From: Burkholderiales bacterium
Lineage (GTDB): Bacteria; Pseudomonadota; Gammaproteobacteria; Burkholderiales; Burkholderiaceae_C
Assembly: GCA_016219375.1 (NCBI GenBank)
Contig: JACRNC010000018.1
Span: 1 to 51,925 of the forward strand
Direction of reading: 5' to 3'
DNA: 51,925 nucleotides
Positions 7,438-17,411 of the stretch are shown piece after piece (the stretch's first letter is position 1; every line of letters begins with the position of its first letter). Under the pieces are notes generated by a model, which had not been told where the DNA came from, made no database searches, and was given only the letters and a program-made list of their open reading frames with translations. The translations under genes were made by a program, and so were the position numbers.

Positions 7438-9183
7438 ATGGCCCGCCCTGCTCTTGCCTCTGTTGACTCCGTTGCCCCTGTTGACTCCGTCGCCGCCGCC
7501 GATCCCGCCGCGGTCAGGCCTGCGGCCGCGGACCCCTGGCGCACGCACGAGATCCACAACCAGTTCGACGAACTGACCGACTACAACCTCTACGCCACCG
7601 ACATCCCGCTGCGCGAAGCGCTGCACCGCGCGGGCGCGCAGGCCTGGGCGCCGATGCTGGATGCCTATGGCGCGGAGCTGGGCCGGCCGCAGACCTTCGA
7701 GTGGGCTGCGCAGGCCAACCGCCACACGCCGGAGTTCCGGCCCTTCGATGCGCGCGGGCGGCGCATCGACCAGGTGAGCTTCCACCCCAGCTGGCATGCG
7801 CTGATGGCGATGTACCGCCGCCAGGGGCTGATCAGCCTGCCCTTCCGCGATGCGCAGCCCGGCCGCTGGACGGCCTGGGCGGCGGGCTTCTACCTGCATG
7901 GGCAGGTGGAGGACGGCACGCTGTGCCCGGCGACGATGACGCAGGCCGCCATCCCGCTGCTGCAGCGCGAGCCGGCGTTGTGGCAGATGCTGGGCCCCAA
8001 GCTGCTGGACGACGGCCATGACGAGCGCGATGTGCCGATGGCTGACAAGCGCTCGATCTGGATCGGCATGGGCATGACCGAGAAGCAGGGCGGCTCCGAC
8101 GTGCGCGCCAACACCACCGCCGCCACGCCGGTGGGCGCCGGCGGACGCGGGGGCGAGTACCTGATCCGCGGGCACAAGTGGTTCTTCTCGGCGCCCATGT
8201 GCGATGCGCACCTGGTGGTGGCGCGCACGGAAGGTGGCGGGCCGTCGTGCTTCTTCGTGCCGCGCTGGCGGCTGGACGGCGGCAAGAACCCCATCCACGT
8301 GCAGCGCCTGAAGGACAAGGTGGGCAACCGCAGCAACTCCAGCAGCGAGGTGGAATTCCAGGACGCGGTGGGCATCCTGATGGGCGAGGAGGGCCGCGGC
8401 ATCCGCACCATCATCGAGATGGCCAACTACACGCGCCTGAATTGCGTGGTGGGCAGCGCCGGCTACCTGCGCCAGGCCGTCGTGCAGACCCTGGCCTACA
8501 CGCGCCAGCGCCAGGCCTTCGGCCGCGTGCTGGTGCAGCAACCCCTGATGCGCGCCGTGCTGGCCGACCTGGCGCTGGAGAGCGAAGGCGCGCTGGCCAT
8601 CGCCCTGCACCTGGCCCGCGCCTATGAGGCGGACGAGGCCGGCGAGCCGCTGGCCCGCGCCTGGAAGCGCGTGATGACGCCCGCGGCCAAGTTCTGGGTG
8701 TGCAAGCGCGCGGTGGAGCTCACCGGCGAGGCGATGGAGGTCTTCGGCGGCAACGGCTATGTGGAGGACGGGCTGATGGGGCGGCTGTTTCGCAACGCCC
8801 CGGTCAACAGCATCTGGGAGGGCTCGGGCAACGTGATGTGCCTGGACGTGCTGCGCGCCCTGTCGCGCGAGCCCGAGGCCGGCGGGCTGCTGCTGCACGA
8901 CCTGATGGACGGCGCGGCCGGCGAGCCGCGCCTGCTGGCCACGCTGCAGGGCCTGCAGCAGATGATGGCCGACCCGGCCACGCTGGAGGCGCGCGGGCGG
9001 CGCTTTGCGCAAGGGCTGGTGCTCGTGGCCCAGGCGGTGCTGCTGCGCCGGCAGGCGCCGCAGGCCGTGGCCGATGCCTTCATCGCCTCGCGCTTCGATG
9101 CGCAGTGGGGCGGCGTGGCCGGTGCGCTGGATGTCGGCGGGATGGACGTGGAGGCCCTGCTGCAGCGCGCGCTGCCGGCGTGA
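7438..9183 (+). CDS. AidB-like acyl-CoA dehydrogenase
   Basis: A 581-residue FAD flavoprotein of the acyl-CoA dehydrogenase superfamily, closest in architecture to AidB and isovaleryl-CoA dehydrogenase-like proteins. Supporting motifs are HEIHNQFDELTDYNLYATD near the N-terminus, MGMTEKQGGSDVRANTT in the middle domain, and the C-terminal helical domain with LTGEAMEVFGGNGYVEDG and NSIWEGSGNVMCLDVLRA. The N-terminal 30 or so residues are Ala/Val/Asp-rich and poorly conserved. AidB itself is linked to alkylation damage and binds DNA; many homologues act in lipid metabolism, so the role here is open. AAGGAG sits 7 bp before the ATG. It converges on the SDR gene, leaving 51 bp between them. Confidence 0.87.
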   Translation: MARPALASVDSVAPVDSVAAADPAAVRPAAADPWRTHEIHNQFDELTDYNLYATDIPLREALHRAGAQAWAPMLDAYGAELGRPQTFEWAAQANRHTPEFRPFDARGRRIDQVSFHPSWHALMAMYRRQGLISLPFRDAQPGRWTAWAAGFYLHGQVEDGTLCPATMTQAAIPLLQREPALWQMLGPKLLDDGHDERDVPMADKRSIWIGMGMTEKQGGSDVRANTTAATPVGAGGRGGEYLIRGHKWFFSAPMCDAHLVVARTEGGGPSCFFVPRWRLDGGKNPIHVQRLKDKVGNRSNSSSEVEFQDAVGILMGEEGRGIRTIIEMANYTRLNCVVGSAGYLRQAVVQTLAYTRQRQAFGRVLVQQPLMRAVLADLALESEGALAIALHLARAYEADEAGEPLARAWKRVMTPAAKFWVCKRAVELTGEAMEVFGGNGYVEDGLMGRLFRNAPVNSIWEGSGNVMCLDVLRALSREPEAGGLLLHDLMDGAAGEPRLLATLQGLQQMMADPATLEARGRRFAQGLVLVAQAVLLRRQAPQAVADAFIASRFDAQWGGVAGALDVGGMDVEALLQRALPA

Positions 9184-9234
9184 CGGGCCGGCCCCTGACC
9201 TTGCGCATGCCCATGCCCCCGCGCCGGATCAGCA

Positions 9235-10035
9235 TCACATCTTCGGCTGCCCGTTGGACGCCATCACGCCGCCGTCCACCGGCAGGTTCACGCCGTTGAC
9301 GAAGCGGGCATCGTCGCTGGCCAGGAAGGCCACCACGCCGGCGATGTCGGCCGGCTCGGCCACGCGGCCCAGCGGCATGCGGTCCATGAAGCGGGCCATC
9401 AGCTCGCCGTCCTGCAGCATGTCCTCGGTCATGTTCGATCGCGTCAGCGACGGGCACACCGCGTTCACCCGTACGCCCTGCCCGCCCAGGTCCAGCGCCA
9501 TCTGCCGCGTCAGGTTGACCACGCCGCCCTTGGCCGCGTTGTAGGCCGCCATCGCCCAGTCCGCGGCCAGGCCCGAGACCGAGGCCACGTTGACGATGCA
9601 GCCACTGCGCTCCAGCAGCCGCGGCACGGCGGCGCGGCTGCCGAAGAACACCCCGCTGAGGTTGATGGCCAGCGTCTGCTGCCAGTCGTCCAGGCTCACG
9701 TCGCTGACGCCGCCCGAGGGCGCGATGCCGGCGTTGTTGACCATCACGTCCAGGCCGCCGAAGCGCTGCACCGCGGCATCCACCAGCGCCTGCACCTGAT
9801 CGAAGCGCGAGACATCGCACACCTGCACCAGCGCTCGCTCGGCCGGCAGCCCGGCGGCCACGGCGTCGAGCTTGTCGCGCGTGCGCCCGGCCAGCACCAC
9901 GCTGGCGCCCTCCTGCGAGAAGCGCTCGGCAATGCCCTGGCCGATGCCCGATCCGGCGCCGGTGACGATGACCACCTTGCCGTCGAAGCGGCGCAGGGGG
10001 GTGACGGGTGGGGTGGATGGCGGAGAGGCGGGCAT
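9235..10035 (-). CDS. SDR family oxidoreductase
   Basis: A 266-residue classical short-chain dehydrogenase/reductase. It has the Rossmann dinucleotide motif TGAGSGIG (residues 25-32), NNAG (100-103), catalytic Tyr165 and Lys169 in YNAAK with the preceding serine region ASVSG, and the C-terminal cofactor/tetramer motif PVDGG. It presumably reduces a ketone or oxidises an alcohol with NAD(P)H; the substrate is unknown. It is transcribed towards the AidB-like gene and divergently from the DODA dioxygenase. Confidence 0.88.
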   Translation of the reverse strand: MPASPPSTPPVTPLRRFDGKVVIVTGAGSGIGQGIAERFSQEGASVVLAGRTRDKLDAVAAGLPAERALVQVCDVSRFDQVQALVDAAVQRFGGLDVMVNNAGIAPSGGVSDVSLDDWQQTLAINLSGVFFGSRAAVPRLLERSGCIVNVASVSGLAADWAMAAYNAAKGGVVNLTRQMALDLGGQGVRVNAVCPSLTRSNMTEDMLQDGELMARFMDRMPLGRVAEPADIAGVVAFLASDDARFVNGVNLPVDGGVMASNGQPKM

Positions 10036-10223
10036 GACGGTGCTGCGGCAGATGAAGGAGGCCTGGCGGCGGGCAAGTCATGTACCCAGGCCGTGCCGAT
10101 GCCGGATCCGGCGGCCATCGTTCGATCCGATCGTGCGCAGCGTTCAGCCGCGGTGTGCCCAGGCCCGGGCCGTTCTCTGCAAGATGACCGCCCACCCTGC
10201 ACCGGCCTGCCCGGCTTTCAGCC

Positions 10224-11048
10224 ATGACCGCCCTGCCCACGCTCTTCCTGTCCCACGGCGCGCCCACCTATGCGCTGCAGCCGGGCGATGCCGGCGCGCA
10301 GCTGGCTGCGCTGGGCGCACGGCTGCCGCGGCCGCGTGCGCTGCTGGTGGTGTCGCCGCACTGGATGACGCGCGGGCTGGCCATCACCGCAGCGGCGCAG
10401 CCGGGCACGCTGCATGACTTCGGCGGCTTCCCCGCGCCGCTCTATGCGCTGCAGTACCCCGCCCCGGGCCAGCCCGCGCTGGCCGCGGCCATCGCGGCGC
10501 AGCTCACCGCCGCCGACTGGCCGGTGGCGCTGGACGAGCAGCGCCCGCGCGACCACGGCGTGTGGGTGCCGCTGCTGCACCTGCTGCCCGCGGCCGATGT
10601 GCCGGTGCTGCAGCTGTCCATGCCGCAGGGCCTGGGCCCGGATGCCGCCTGGGCGCTGGGCCAGGCGCTGCGGCCGTGGTCCGACGAGGGGGTGCTGGTG
10701 ATCGGCTCGGGCAGCCTGACGCACAACCTCTACGAGCTGGGCCCGCCCGATGCGCCGGCCGCCGCGCATGCGCAGGCCTTCGTCGAGTGGGTGCGCGCCG
10801 CGGTGCTGGCCGGCGATGACGATGCGCTGGTGCACACGCTGCAGCGCGCCCCGCAGGCCGCGCGCGCGCATCCGACCATCGAGCACTTCCTGCCGCTGCT
10901 GGTGGCCGCCGGCGCCGCGCGGCCCGGTGCGCCGGCCGCGGTGCTGCCGGGCGGCATGCGCCACGGCGTGCTGTCGATGGAGTCCTATGTCTTCGGCGCC
11001 CTGGCCGGCGGGCAGCCCTGTGATGCACCCGCCGCCCTGGCGCAGTAG
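10224..11048 (+). CDS. ygiD: DODA-type extradiol ring-opening dioxygenase (YgiD-like)
   Basis: A 274-residue class III extradiol dioxygenase of the 4,5-DOPA dioxygenase/YgiD family, a cytosolic metal enzyme that opens catecholic rings. Likely metal and active-site histidines are visible: His11 in LSHGAPT, His46 in VSPHWMTRG, His64 in HDFGGFP and His111 in DHGVWVPL, plus the later GSGSLTHNL segment. The C-terminus MRHGVLSMESYVFG is typical of the family. The start at 10224 gives the conserved N-terminus directly. Confidence 0.88.
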   Translation: MTALPTLFLSHGAPTYALQPGDAGAQLAALGARLPRPRALLVVSPHWMTRGLAITAAAQPGTLHDFGGFPAPLYALQYPAPGQPALAAAIAAQLTAADWPVALDEQRPRDHGVWVPLLHLLPAADVPVLQLSMPQGLGPDAAWALGQALRPWSDEGVLVIGSGSLTHNLYELGPPDAPAAAHAQAFVEWVRAAVLAGDDDALVHTLQRAPQAARAHPTIEHFLPLLVAAGAARPGAPAAVLPGGMRHGVLSMESYVFGALAGGQPCDAPAALAQ

Positions 11049-11252
11049 CTCCCACAGCAGCCCTTACCGGCTGCGGCAGCGCGCTGCGGCGGCTGCCCCC
11101 TGCAACGCGGGATCACCCCGAAGCAGCCGTTGACTCCGGCCGGGGCCGGCCGGGGCCGCTTCCTAGAATGGCCCGGCCCCCGCTGTTCACCCTGACGGCC
11201 CGCGTGAGCTCCCCAGCCGCGCGGGCCGTTCGGTCTTGTCCGTCCTCTGCCC

Positions 11253-13901
11253 ATGCCGCTGCAGCTCAGCCACGCCAGCCTGTTCAGCATCTCGCCCAAC
11301 CCGTACATGGTGCTCAACCGGGACCTGGTGTACGTGGATGCCAACGATGCCTACCTGCGCGTGACCGGCCGCCGCCGCGAGGAGGTGATCGGCCGCCACA
11401 TCTTCGACGCCTTCCCCGGCGACCCCGACGACCCGCAGGACAGCGCGGCCGTGCTGCGCCAGTCGCTGCGCCACGCGCTGGACCGCGGCGAGACGCACCA
11501 CCTGCCGCTGATCCGCTACAGCATCGCCCGCCAGGTGGACGGGCGCGAGGTGGTGGAAGAGCGCTTCTGGAGCGCCACCCACGTGCCGGTGCGCAATGCC
11601 GAAGGCGCGGTGGTGGCCGTGCTGCAGCACACGGTGGACGTGACCGAGCTGCAGACGCTCAAGCAGGCCATGCGCGCCAGCCGCACGATGGAGCTGGAGA
11701 AGGGCATCCTGGAGCGCGCCCGCGAGGTGGCCGCCAGCAACGCCATGCTCGATGCCCAGCACCGCCACCTGCGGCGCCTGTTCGAGCAGGCGCCGGGCTT
11801 CATCGCCGTGCTGCGCGGGCCGCTGCATGTCTTCGACCTGGTCAACGAGTCCTACCGCCAGCTCATCGGCCACCGCGACGTGGTCGGCAAGACGGTGCGC
11901 CAGGCCCTGCCCGAGGTCGAAGGCCAGGGCTTCTTCGAGCTGCTCGACCGCGTCTATGCCAGCGGCGAGCCCTATGTGGGCCGCAGCATCCGCGTGCTGC
12001 TGCAGCGCACGCCGGACGCGCCGCCCGAGGAGCGCTGGATCGACCTCGTCTACCAGCCGGTGCTGGAGGACGACGGCTCGGTCTCCGGCATCCTGGCCCA
12101 GGGCCACGACATGACCGAGCAGCACCAGGCGCAGGAGGAGATGCGCCGCTACCGCACGCAGCTGGAGCAGTTGCTCAGCGAGCGCACCCAGGACCTGCTG
12201 CAAAGCCGCGCCGAGCATGAGCAGACCCGCGCCCAGCTGGAGCACGTGCAGAAGCTCGAAGCCCTGGGCCGGCTGACCGGCGGCATCGCGCACGACTTCA
12301 ACAACCTGCTGCAGGTGCTCAACAACTCGCTGCTGCTGCTCAAGCGCGTCACCCAGGGCAACGAGCCGGCGCAGCGCTGGATCGCCACCGCCGGCAATGC
12401 CGTGAGCAGCGGCGCCAAGCTCACCGGCCAGCTGCTGGCCTTTGCCCGCAAGCAGCCGCTGGAGCCTCGTGCGCTCAACATCGGCCGGCTGCTGCAGGGC
12501 ATGGACGACCTGCTGCGCCGCTCGCTGGGCGGCGCGGTGGAGGTGGAGACGGTCATCGCCGGCGGCCTGTGGAACACGCATGCCGACCCGACGCAGCTGG
12601 AGAACGTCATCCTCAACCTGGCGATCAACGCGCGCGATGCGATGGACGGCGAGGGCCGGCTGACCATCGAGGCGCGCAACGCCATGCTCGACGACCTGTA
12701 TGCCGACACGCATCACGAGGTCGCGCCCGGCCAGTACGTGCTGCTGGCCGTCAGCGACACCGGCTGCGGCATGCCGCCGGACGTGATCGAGCGCGCCTTC
12801 GAGCCCTTCTTCTCCACCAAGCCGGCCAACCAGGGCACGGGCCTGGGCCTCAGCATGGTCTACGGCTTCGTCAAGCAGTCCGGCGGCCACGTCAAGATCT
12901 ACAGCGAGCCCGGCCACGGCACCACGGTCAAGATCTACCTGCCGCGTTCGCACCAGGCCGAGGAGCAGCCCGAGCTGCGCGTCACCGGCCCGGTGGAAGG
13001 CGGCACCGAGACCGTGCTGGTGGTCGAGGACGACCCGGCCGTGCTGGCCACCACCGTGGAGACGCTGGACGACCTGGGCTACCGCGTGCTCAAGGCCAGC
13101 GACGGCCAGAGCGCGCTGGCCATCGTCAACAGCGGCGTGCCCATCGACCTGCTGTTCACCGACGTGGTCATGCCCGGCCCGGTGCGCAGCGTGGACCTGG
13201 CCCGCCAGGCCCAGCAGGCGCTGCCGCAGCTCAAGGTGCTGTTCACCTCGGGCTACACCGAGAACGCCATCGTCCACGGCGGCCGGCTGGACCCGGGCGT
13301 CAACCTGATCAGCAAGCCCTATCGCCGCGAGGATCTGGCGCGCAAGATCCGCCAGGTGCTGCAGCAGGGCGCCGGCGCCGCGGCGGCCCAGCCGGCGCAG
13401 CTCGACGTGCTCTTCGTCGAAGACGATGCCGAGCTGCGCCACCTGGGGCTGGAGCTGCTGCGCCTGCTGGGCCACCGCGTCACGGCGGTGGGCTCGGCCG
13501 AGGAGGCGCTGGCGCAGATGGCGGCCCCGCCGGGCCATCCGGGGCACGCGGGCCAACCGGGCGGATCGGGCGGCGGATCGGGCGAGCCAGGAGAACGAGG
13601 CGGATCAGGCGAACCAGGCCCAGCGAGCCCCCCCGGCGGATCGGACGCCCCCCCGCGCGAGCCGCGGCGCTTCGACGTGCTGCTCACCGATGTGGCCCTG
13701 CCCGGCCTGTCCGGCGTCGAGCTGGCCCGCGAGGCGCGCGCGCGGCAGCCCGGCATCCGCGTGATCCTGGCCAGCGGCTACGGCCGCTCGGCGCTGCCCG
13801 AGGCCGAGCAGGCCGGCGACCGCACCCTGCTGCTGCCCAAGCCCTACAGCGCCGACGGCCTGAAGGAAGCCCTGGCCCGCGTGGCACGCGCGGTGCGCTG
13901 A
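11253..13901 (+). CDS. PAS-containing hybrid sensor histidine kinase with two receiver domains
   Basis: An 882-residue soluble kinase. Order: PAS domain (residues about 10-130, NPYMVLNRDLVYVDANDAYLRVTGR), coiled-coil, second PAS (about 168-290), HisKA with phospho-His347 in GGIAHDFNN, HATPase_c (NARDAMDG, DTGCGMPP, GTGLGLSMVYGFVKQSGG), first receiver with Asp637 (LLFTDVVMPG), and second receiver with Asp813 (LLTDVALPG) and Lys in LLPKPYS. No membrane segment is seen, so it senses inside the cell. The second receiver is split by a Gly/Pro/Ser/Glu-rich insert of about 45 residues (about 757-803). The signal and output are unknown; no separate DNA-binding regulator is adjacent. Confidence 0.9.
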   Translation: MPLQLSHASLFSISPNPYMVLNRDLVYVDANDAYLRVTGRRREEVIGRHIFDAFPGDPDDPQDSAAVLRQSLRHALDRGETHHLPLIRYSIARQVDGREVVEERFWSATHVPVRNAEGAVVAVLQHTVDVTELQTLKQAMRASRTMELEKGILERAREVAASNAMLDAQHRHLRRLFEQAPGFIAVLRGPLHVFDLVNESYRQLIGHRDVVGKTVRQALPEVEGQGFFELLDRVYASGEPYVGRSIRVLLQRTPDAPPEERWIDLVYQPVLEDDGSVSGILAQGHDMTEQHQAQEEMRRYRTQLEQLLSERTQDLLQSRAEHEQTRAQLEHVQKLEALGRLTGGIAHDFNNLLQVLNNSLLLLKRVTQGNEPAQRWIATAGNAVSSGAKLTGQLLAFARKQPLEPRALNIGRLLQGMDDLLRRSLGGAVEVETVIAGGLWNTHADPTQLENVILNLAINARDAMDGEGRLTIEARNAMLDDLYADTHHEVAPGQYVLLAVSDTGCGMPPDVIERAFEPFFSTKPANQGTGLGLSMVYGFVKQSGGHVKIYSEPGHGTTVKIYLPRSHQAEEQPELRVTGPVEGGTETVLVVEDDPAVLATTVETLDDLGYRVLKASDGQSALAIVNSGVPIDLLFTDVVMPGPVRSVDLARQAQQALPQLKVLFTSGYTENAIVHGGRLDPGVNLISKPYRREDLARKIRQVLQQGAGAAAAQPAQLDVLFVEDDAELRHLGLELLRLLGHRVTAVGSAEEALAQMAAPPGHPGHAGQPGGSGGGSGEPGERGGSGEPGPASPPGGSDAPPREPRRFDVLLTDVALPGLSGVELAREARARQPGIRVILASGYGRSALPEAEQAGDRTLLLPKPYSADGLKEALARVARAVR

Positions 13902-13946
13902 AGACCCAGCGCGCCTGTCGCGGCATGGTGCTTGTTGAGCCGGCTG

Positions 13947-14060
13947 TCAGCAGCCGCGCCCGGCAGCCCGCTTCGCTGCCCCTTTAGCAGCCCGCCTTGC
14001 AGCACGCTTGGCGGTTTTGACGGCAAGCTCTTGCTGCGCCGAAACATGGGTTCTGCACAG
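13947..14060 (-). other. Possible remnant of a Lys/Ala/Arg-rich histone-like tail
   Basis: On the minus strand an open stretch ending at TGA (13947-13949) reads AVKTAKRAARRAAKGAAKRA and ends GRGC. Such AAKRA repeats are typical of histone H1-like or other nucleic-acid-binding tails in betaproteobacteria. No ATG, GTG or TTG start is present in this frame before an upstream stop, so it cannot be a normal gene. It may be decayed DNA or chance in GC-rich sequence. The rest of the 263-bp gap before the acyl-CoA synthetase shows nothing else. Confidence 0.25.
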
Positions 14061-14164
14061 CGGCCCACTTTTCGCTGATCACCCCTTGGTCGGTGGGCGC
14101 TCCCGCGGTACGGTCGGCGGCGTTCCGCCGCCCTCTGGCGGCTTACTGCTCATCCCGCCCTGAC

Positions 14165-15808
14165 ATGAGTGCCTACGACCAAGACCTGCCGCGCACACCG
14201 GCCAACCACGCCCCGCTGTCTCCGCTGTCCTTCATCGAACGCACGGCCGAGGTCTACCCCCGGCGCCTGGCCATCGTCCACGGCGACCTGCGCCAGACCT
14301 GGGCCCAGACCTATGCCCGCTGCCGCCGCCTGGCCAGCGCCCTGCAGCGCCGCGGCATCGGCAGGAACGACACCGTGGCCGTGATGCTGCCCAACACGCC
14401 GGCCATGGTGGAGGCCCATTTCGGCATCCCGATGGCCGGTGCCGTGCTCAACACGCTCAACACCCGGCTGGATGCGCCCACGCTGGCCTTCATGCTGGAC
14501 CACGGCGAGGCCAAGGCCGTCCTCGTCGATGCCGAGTACGCCGCGCTGATGGCCGAGGCCATCAAGCTGCGCCAGTCCGCCACGCCGCTGCTCGTCGTCG
14601 ATGTGGAAGACCCGCTCTACGGCGGCCCTGTGCAGCACATCGGCAGCATCGGCTATGAATCCCTGCTGACCGAGGGTGACCCGGCCTTCGCCTGGAGCCT
14701 GCCCGGTGATGAGTGGGACGCCATCGCGCTCAACTACACCAGCGGCACCACCGGCAACCCCAAGGGCGTCGTCTACCACCACCGCGGCGCGGCGCTCAAC
14801 GCGGTGTCCAACGTGCTGGAGTGGGACATGCCCAAGCACGCGGTCTACCTGTGGACGCTGCCGATGTTCCACTGCAACGGCTGGTGCTTCCCGTGGACGG
14901 TGGCCGCGCGCGCCGGGGTCAACGTCTGCCTGCGCAAGGTGGACGCCGCCGCGGTGTTCGACGCCATGCGCGAGCACGGCGTCACCCACTACTGCGGCGC
15001 GCCCATCGTGCAGGCCATGCTGGTCAATGCGCCCTCGCAGCTCAAGGCCGGCGTGCCGCGCGGCATCAAGGCCATGGTGGCCGGCGCCGCGCCGCCGGCG
15101 TCGATGATCGAAGGCATGGAGCAGATGGGCTTCGACCTGACCCACGTCTACGGCCTGACCGAGGTCTACGGCCCCACCACCGTGTGCGCCACGCATGACG
15201 AATGGGCCCGCGTGGACATCGGCGAGCGCGCCCGCCTGAACGCCCGTCAGGGCGTGCGCTATCACCTGCAGCGCGACGTGCGCGTGCTGGATCCGCTGAC
15301 CCTGCAGCCCGTGCCCGCCGACGGCGAGACCATGGGCGAGATCATGGTGCGCGGCAACATCACGATGAAGGGCTACCTCAAGAACCCCAAGGCCACGGCC
15401 GACGCCTTCCGCGGCGGCTGGTTCCACACCGGCGACCTGGCCGTCCAGTACCCCGACGGCTACGTCAAGATCAAGGACCGCAGCAAGGACATCATCATCT
15501 CGGGCGGGGAGAACATCTCCTCCATCGAGGTCGAGGACGTGCTGCACCGCCACCCCGCCGTGATGGCCGTGGCCGTGGTCGCCAAGCCCGATGCCCGCTG
15601 GGGCGAGACGCCCTGCGCCTTCGTCGAGCTCAAGGCCGGCGCCACCGTCACCGCAGAGGAGCTGATCGCCCACTGCAAGCAGCACCTGGCCGGCTTCAAG
15701 GTGCCGCGCGCCATCGTCTTCGGCGAGCTGCCCAAGACCAGCACCGGCAAGATTCAGAAGTTCGAGCTGCGCAAGCAGGCTGGGTCGGTGTCGGCGATCG
15801 ACGTGTGA
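14165..15808 (+). CDS. Acyl-CoA synthetase (AMP-forming)
   Basis: A 547-residue member of the ANL superfamily, which activates fatty or aryl acids to acyl-CoA through an acyl-AMP. Motifs in order: P-loop [12 protein letters not shown]4-like [14 protein letters not shown]5 [11 protein letters not shown]7 [10 protein letters not shown], hinge [17 protein letters not shown], and the C-terminal lysine motif [15 protein letters not shown]. The overall form resembles medium/long-chain acyl-CoA synthetases such as DMSP-lyase-neighbour or 3-methylmercaptopropionyl-CoA ligase-like enzymes; the exact substrate is not decidable. ATG 14165 is chosen because upstream in-frame sequence is not conserved. 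Confidence 0.9.
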   Translation: MSAYDQDLPRTPANHAPLSPLSFIERTAEVYPRRLAIVHGDLRQTWAQTYARCRRLASALQRRGIGRNDTVAVMLPNTPAMVEAHFGIPMAGAVLNTLNTRLDAPTLAFMLDHGEAKAVLVDAEYAALMAEAIKLRQSATPLLVVDVEDPLYGGPVQHIGSIGYESLLTEGDPAFAWSLPGDEWDAIALNYTSGTTGNPKGVVYHHRGAALNAVSNVLEWDMPKHAVYLWTLPMFHCNGWCFPWTVAARAGVNVCLRKVDAAAVFDAMREHGVTHYCGAPIVQAMLVNAPSQLKAGVPRGIKAMVAGAAPPASMIEGMEQMGFDLTHVYGLTEVYGPTTVCATHDEWARVDIGERARLNARQGVRYHLQRDVRVLDPLTLQPVPADGETMGEIMVRGNITMKGYLKNPKATADAFRGGWFHTGDLAVQYPDGYVKIKDRSKDIIISGGENISSIEVEDVLHRHPAVMAVAVVAKPDARWGETPCAFVELKAGATVTAEELIAHCKQHLAGFKVPRAIVFGELPKTSTGKIQKFELRKQAGSVSAIDV

Positions 15809-15998
15809 GGGGGGTGACTCGGAGCGTTGTGCGTGGATCGGGAAGCCCCCTGGCATCCCGATCCAGGCACGGCTTCGTTGGGCGAGCCGTGATGCGCGAG
15901 CCAGACGCGGCCAGCAGGGCGCGGTGATGCGGGTGGCGCGGGCGTGCCGCTTATCGCCTGCTCGGTGCCGTGGGGCCAGCGGGGCCGATACTGCCGCG

Positions 15999-17396
15999 AT
16001 GCATGGCGCTCCGCTCTCATCTTCCTCTCCCGCTTCCGCTTCCGACCCCGCACTCGTCCACTGGACCGAGGGCGGCCAGCCGCGACAGGCCCGCTGGCTG
16101 TCCCCGTCCGGCGCCCCGGCCCCGCGCCGCGTCGTGCCGGCCGACGACACGCTCAAGGCCGACGCCGCGCTGCGCCTGATCAGCGAGGGCACGGCGCTGC
16201 TGTGGCAGGGCGACTTCCACAACGCCCGCCAGCTGCTGCAGGCGCTGGCGCGGCGGGTGGACGAGAAGGCCGCACGCGGGCGGCCCGGTGCCGGCGCTGA
16301 TCCCGCCCTGGCCTTCCACCGCCACCGCCAGGCGCAGGCCCACCGCGCGCGCATCCTGGGCGGCATCCTGCTGCCGCTGACGGCCGATGGCCACATCCCG
16401 CTGCGCCGCGCGCCAGATGCGCACGCGGCCCTGGCCGAGGTGTTGGGCTTGCCGATCCAACCTCCGCAGGTCCCACCCCCGTCCGCCAGCGCAGCGCAGC
16501 CGGATACCGGCTCCGCCGGCCCGGCGCCACCGAATCAAGCCGCGGCCGATGCACCGCTCGCCGCCCTGCTCTCCCTGCGCGAGCTTCAGGGCCTGATCGG
16601 CGCGCACGAGTGGCGCAAGAAGGGCGTGCCCATCCCGGCACTGGGTGCGGCCATCCACCCGCACCACGGCGTGTTCTCGCCGGTGCGCGGCGAGTACGTC
16701 GACCTGGTCGCCCGCGCGCCGCTGCCCGCGGCACTGGCCGCCCACCCGCTGGCGCTGGACGTGGGCACCGGCACCGGCGTGCTGGCCGCGGTGCTGGCCC
16801 GCCGCGGCATCGCCCGCGTTATCGCCACCGACCAGGACCCGCGCGCCCTGGCCTGCGCGGCCGACAACCTGCAGCGCCTGGGCCTGGCGCGCAGCGTGAC
16901 GCTGCAGCGCGCGGATCTGTTTCCGACCAGCGCCTCGCCCGCCGACGGCTCCGCGGCCGACGCCTTGCGCGCCGACACGTCTTGCGCCAACCGGTCTGCC
17001 GCTGCTTCTTCCGCCGCGGCATCCTCCCAGGCGGACCAGCACCCCCGCTTCGGCCTCATCGTCTGCAACCCGCCCTGGGTCCCGGCCAAGCCCGCCTCGC
17101 CCATCGAGGCCGCGGTCTACGACCCCGACAGCCGCATGCTGCGCGCCTTCCTGGCCGGCGCCGCGGCGCGTCTGGCCGCGGGCGGCGAGGCCTGGCTCAT
17201 CCTGTCGGACCTGGCCGAGCACCTGGGCCTGCGTCGCCGCGACGAGCTGCTGGCCTGGATCGAAGCCGGCGGCCTGCAGGTGCTCGGCCGCCTGGACGCG
17301 CGCCCCCAGCATCCCAAGGCCGGCGACCGGCGCGACCCGCTGCATGCCGCGCGCGCGGCGGAGCTCACGTCCCTGTGGCGCCTGGGCCGGCGTTGA
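15999..17396 (+). CDS. Class I SAM-dependent methyltransferase (PrmC/HemK-like core)
   Basis: A 465-residue protein. The C-terminal half is a Rossmann methyltransferase with the SAM motif I LDVGTGTGVLAAVLA, an acidic motif II (VIATDQDPRAL) and motif IV NPPW (VCNPPWVP), as in N5-glutamine and other N-methyltransferases. The first 180 or so residues are a less conserved domain (GTALLWQGDFHNARQLLQAL). An Ala/Ser/Asp-rich linker of about 35 residues (PTSASPADGS onwards) interrupts the methyltransferase between motifs III and IV. The target is unknown. The start at 15999 is the first ATG that leaves no clearly non-coding leader; the precise start is uncertain. Confidence 0.8.
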   Translation: MHGAPLSSSSPASASDPALVHWTEGGQPRQARWLSPSGAPAPRRVVPADDTLKADAALRLISEGTALLWQGDFHNARQLLQALARRVDEKAARGRPGAGADPALAFHRHRQAQAHRARILGGILLPLTADGHIPLRRAPDAHAALAEVLGLPIQPPQVPPPSASAAQPDTGSAGPAPPNQAAADAPLAALLSLRELQGLIGAHEWRKKGVPIPALGAAIHPHHGVFSPVRGEYVDLVARAPLPAALAAHPLALDVGTGTGVLAAVLARRGIARVIATDQDPRALACAADNLQRLGLARSVTLQRADLFPTSASPADGSAADALRADTSCANRSAAASSAAASSQADQHPRFGLIVCNPPWVPAKPASPIEAAVYDPDSRMLRAFLAGAAARLAAGGEAWLILSDLAEHLGLRRRDELLAWIEAGGLQVLGRLDARPQHPKAGDRRDPLHAARAAELTSLWRLGRR

Positions 17397-17411
17397 GCGC
17401 GCCGGCCGTGC

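Noticed and set aside
11187..13556. Long minus-strand frame opposite the hybrid kinase
   Set aside because: It is an antisense shadow; the plus-strand PAS/HisKA/HATPase/receiver motifs are unambiguous.
14150..16396. Long minus-strand frame opposite the acyl-CoA synthetase
   Set aside because: It is an antisense shadow rich in His/Gly/Val with no family signature.
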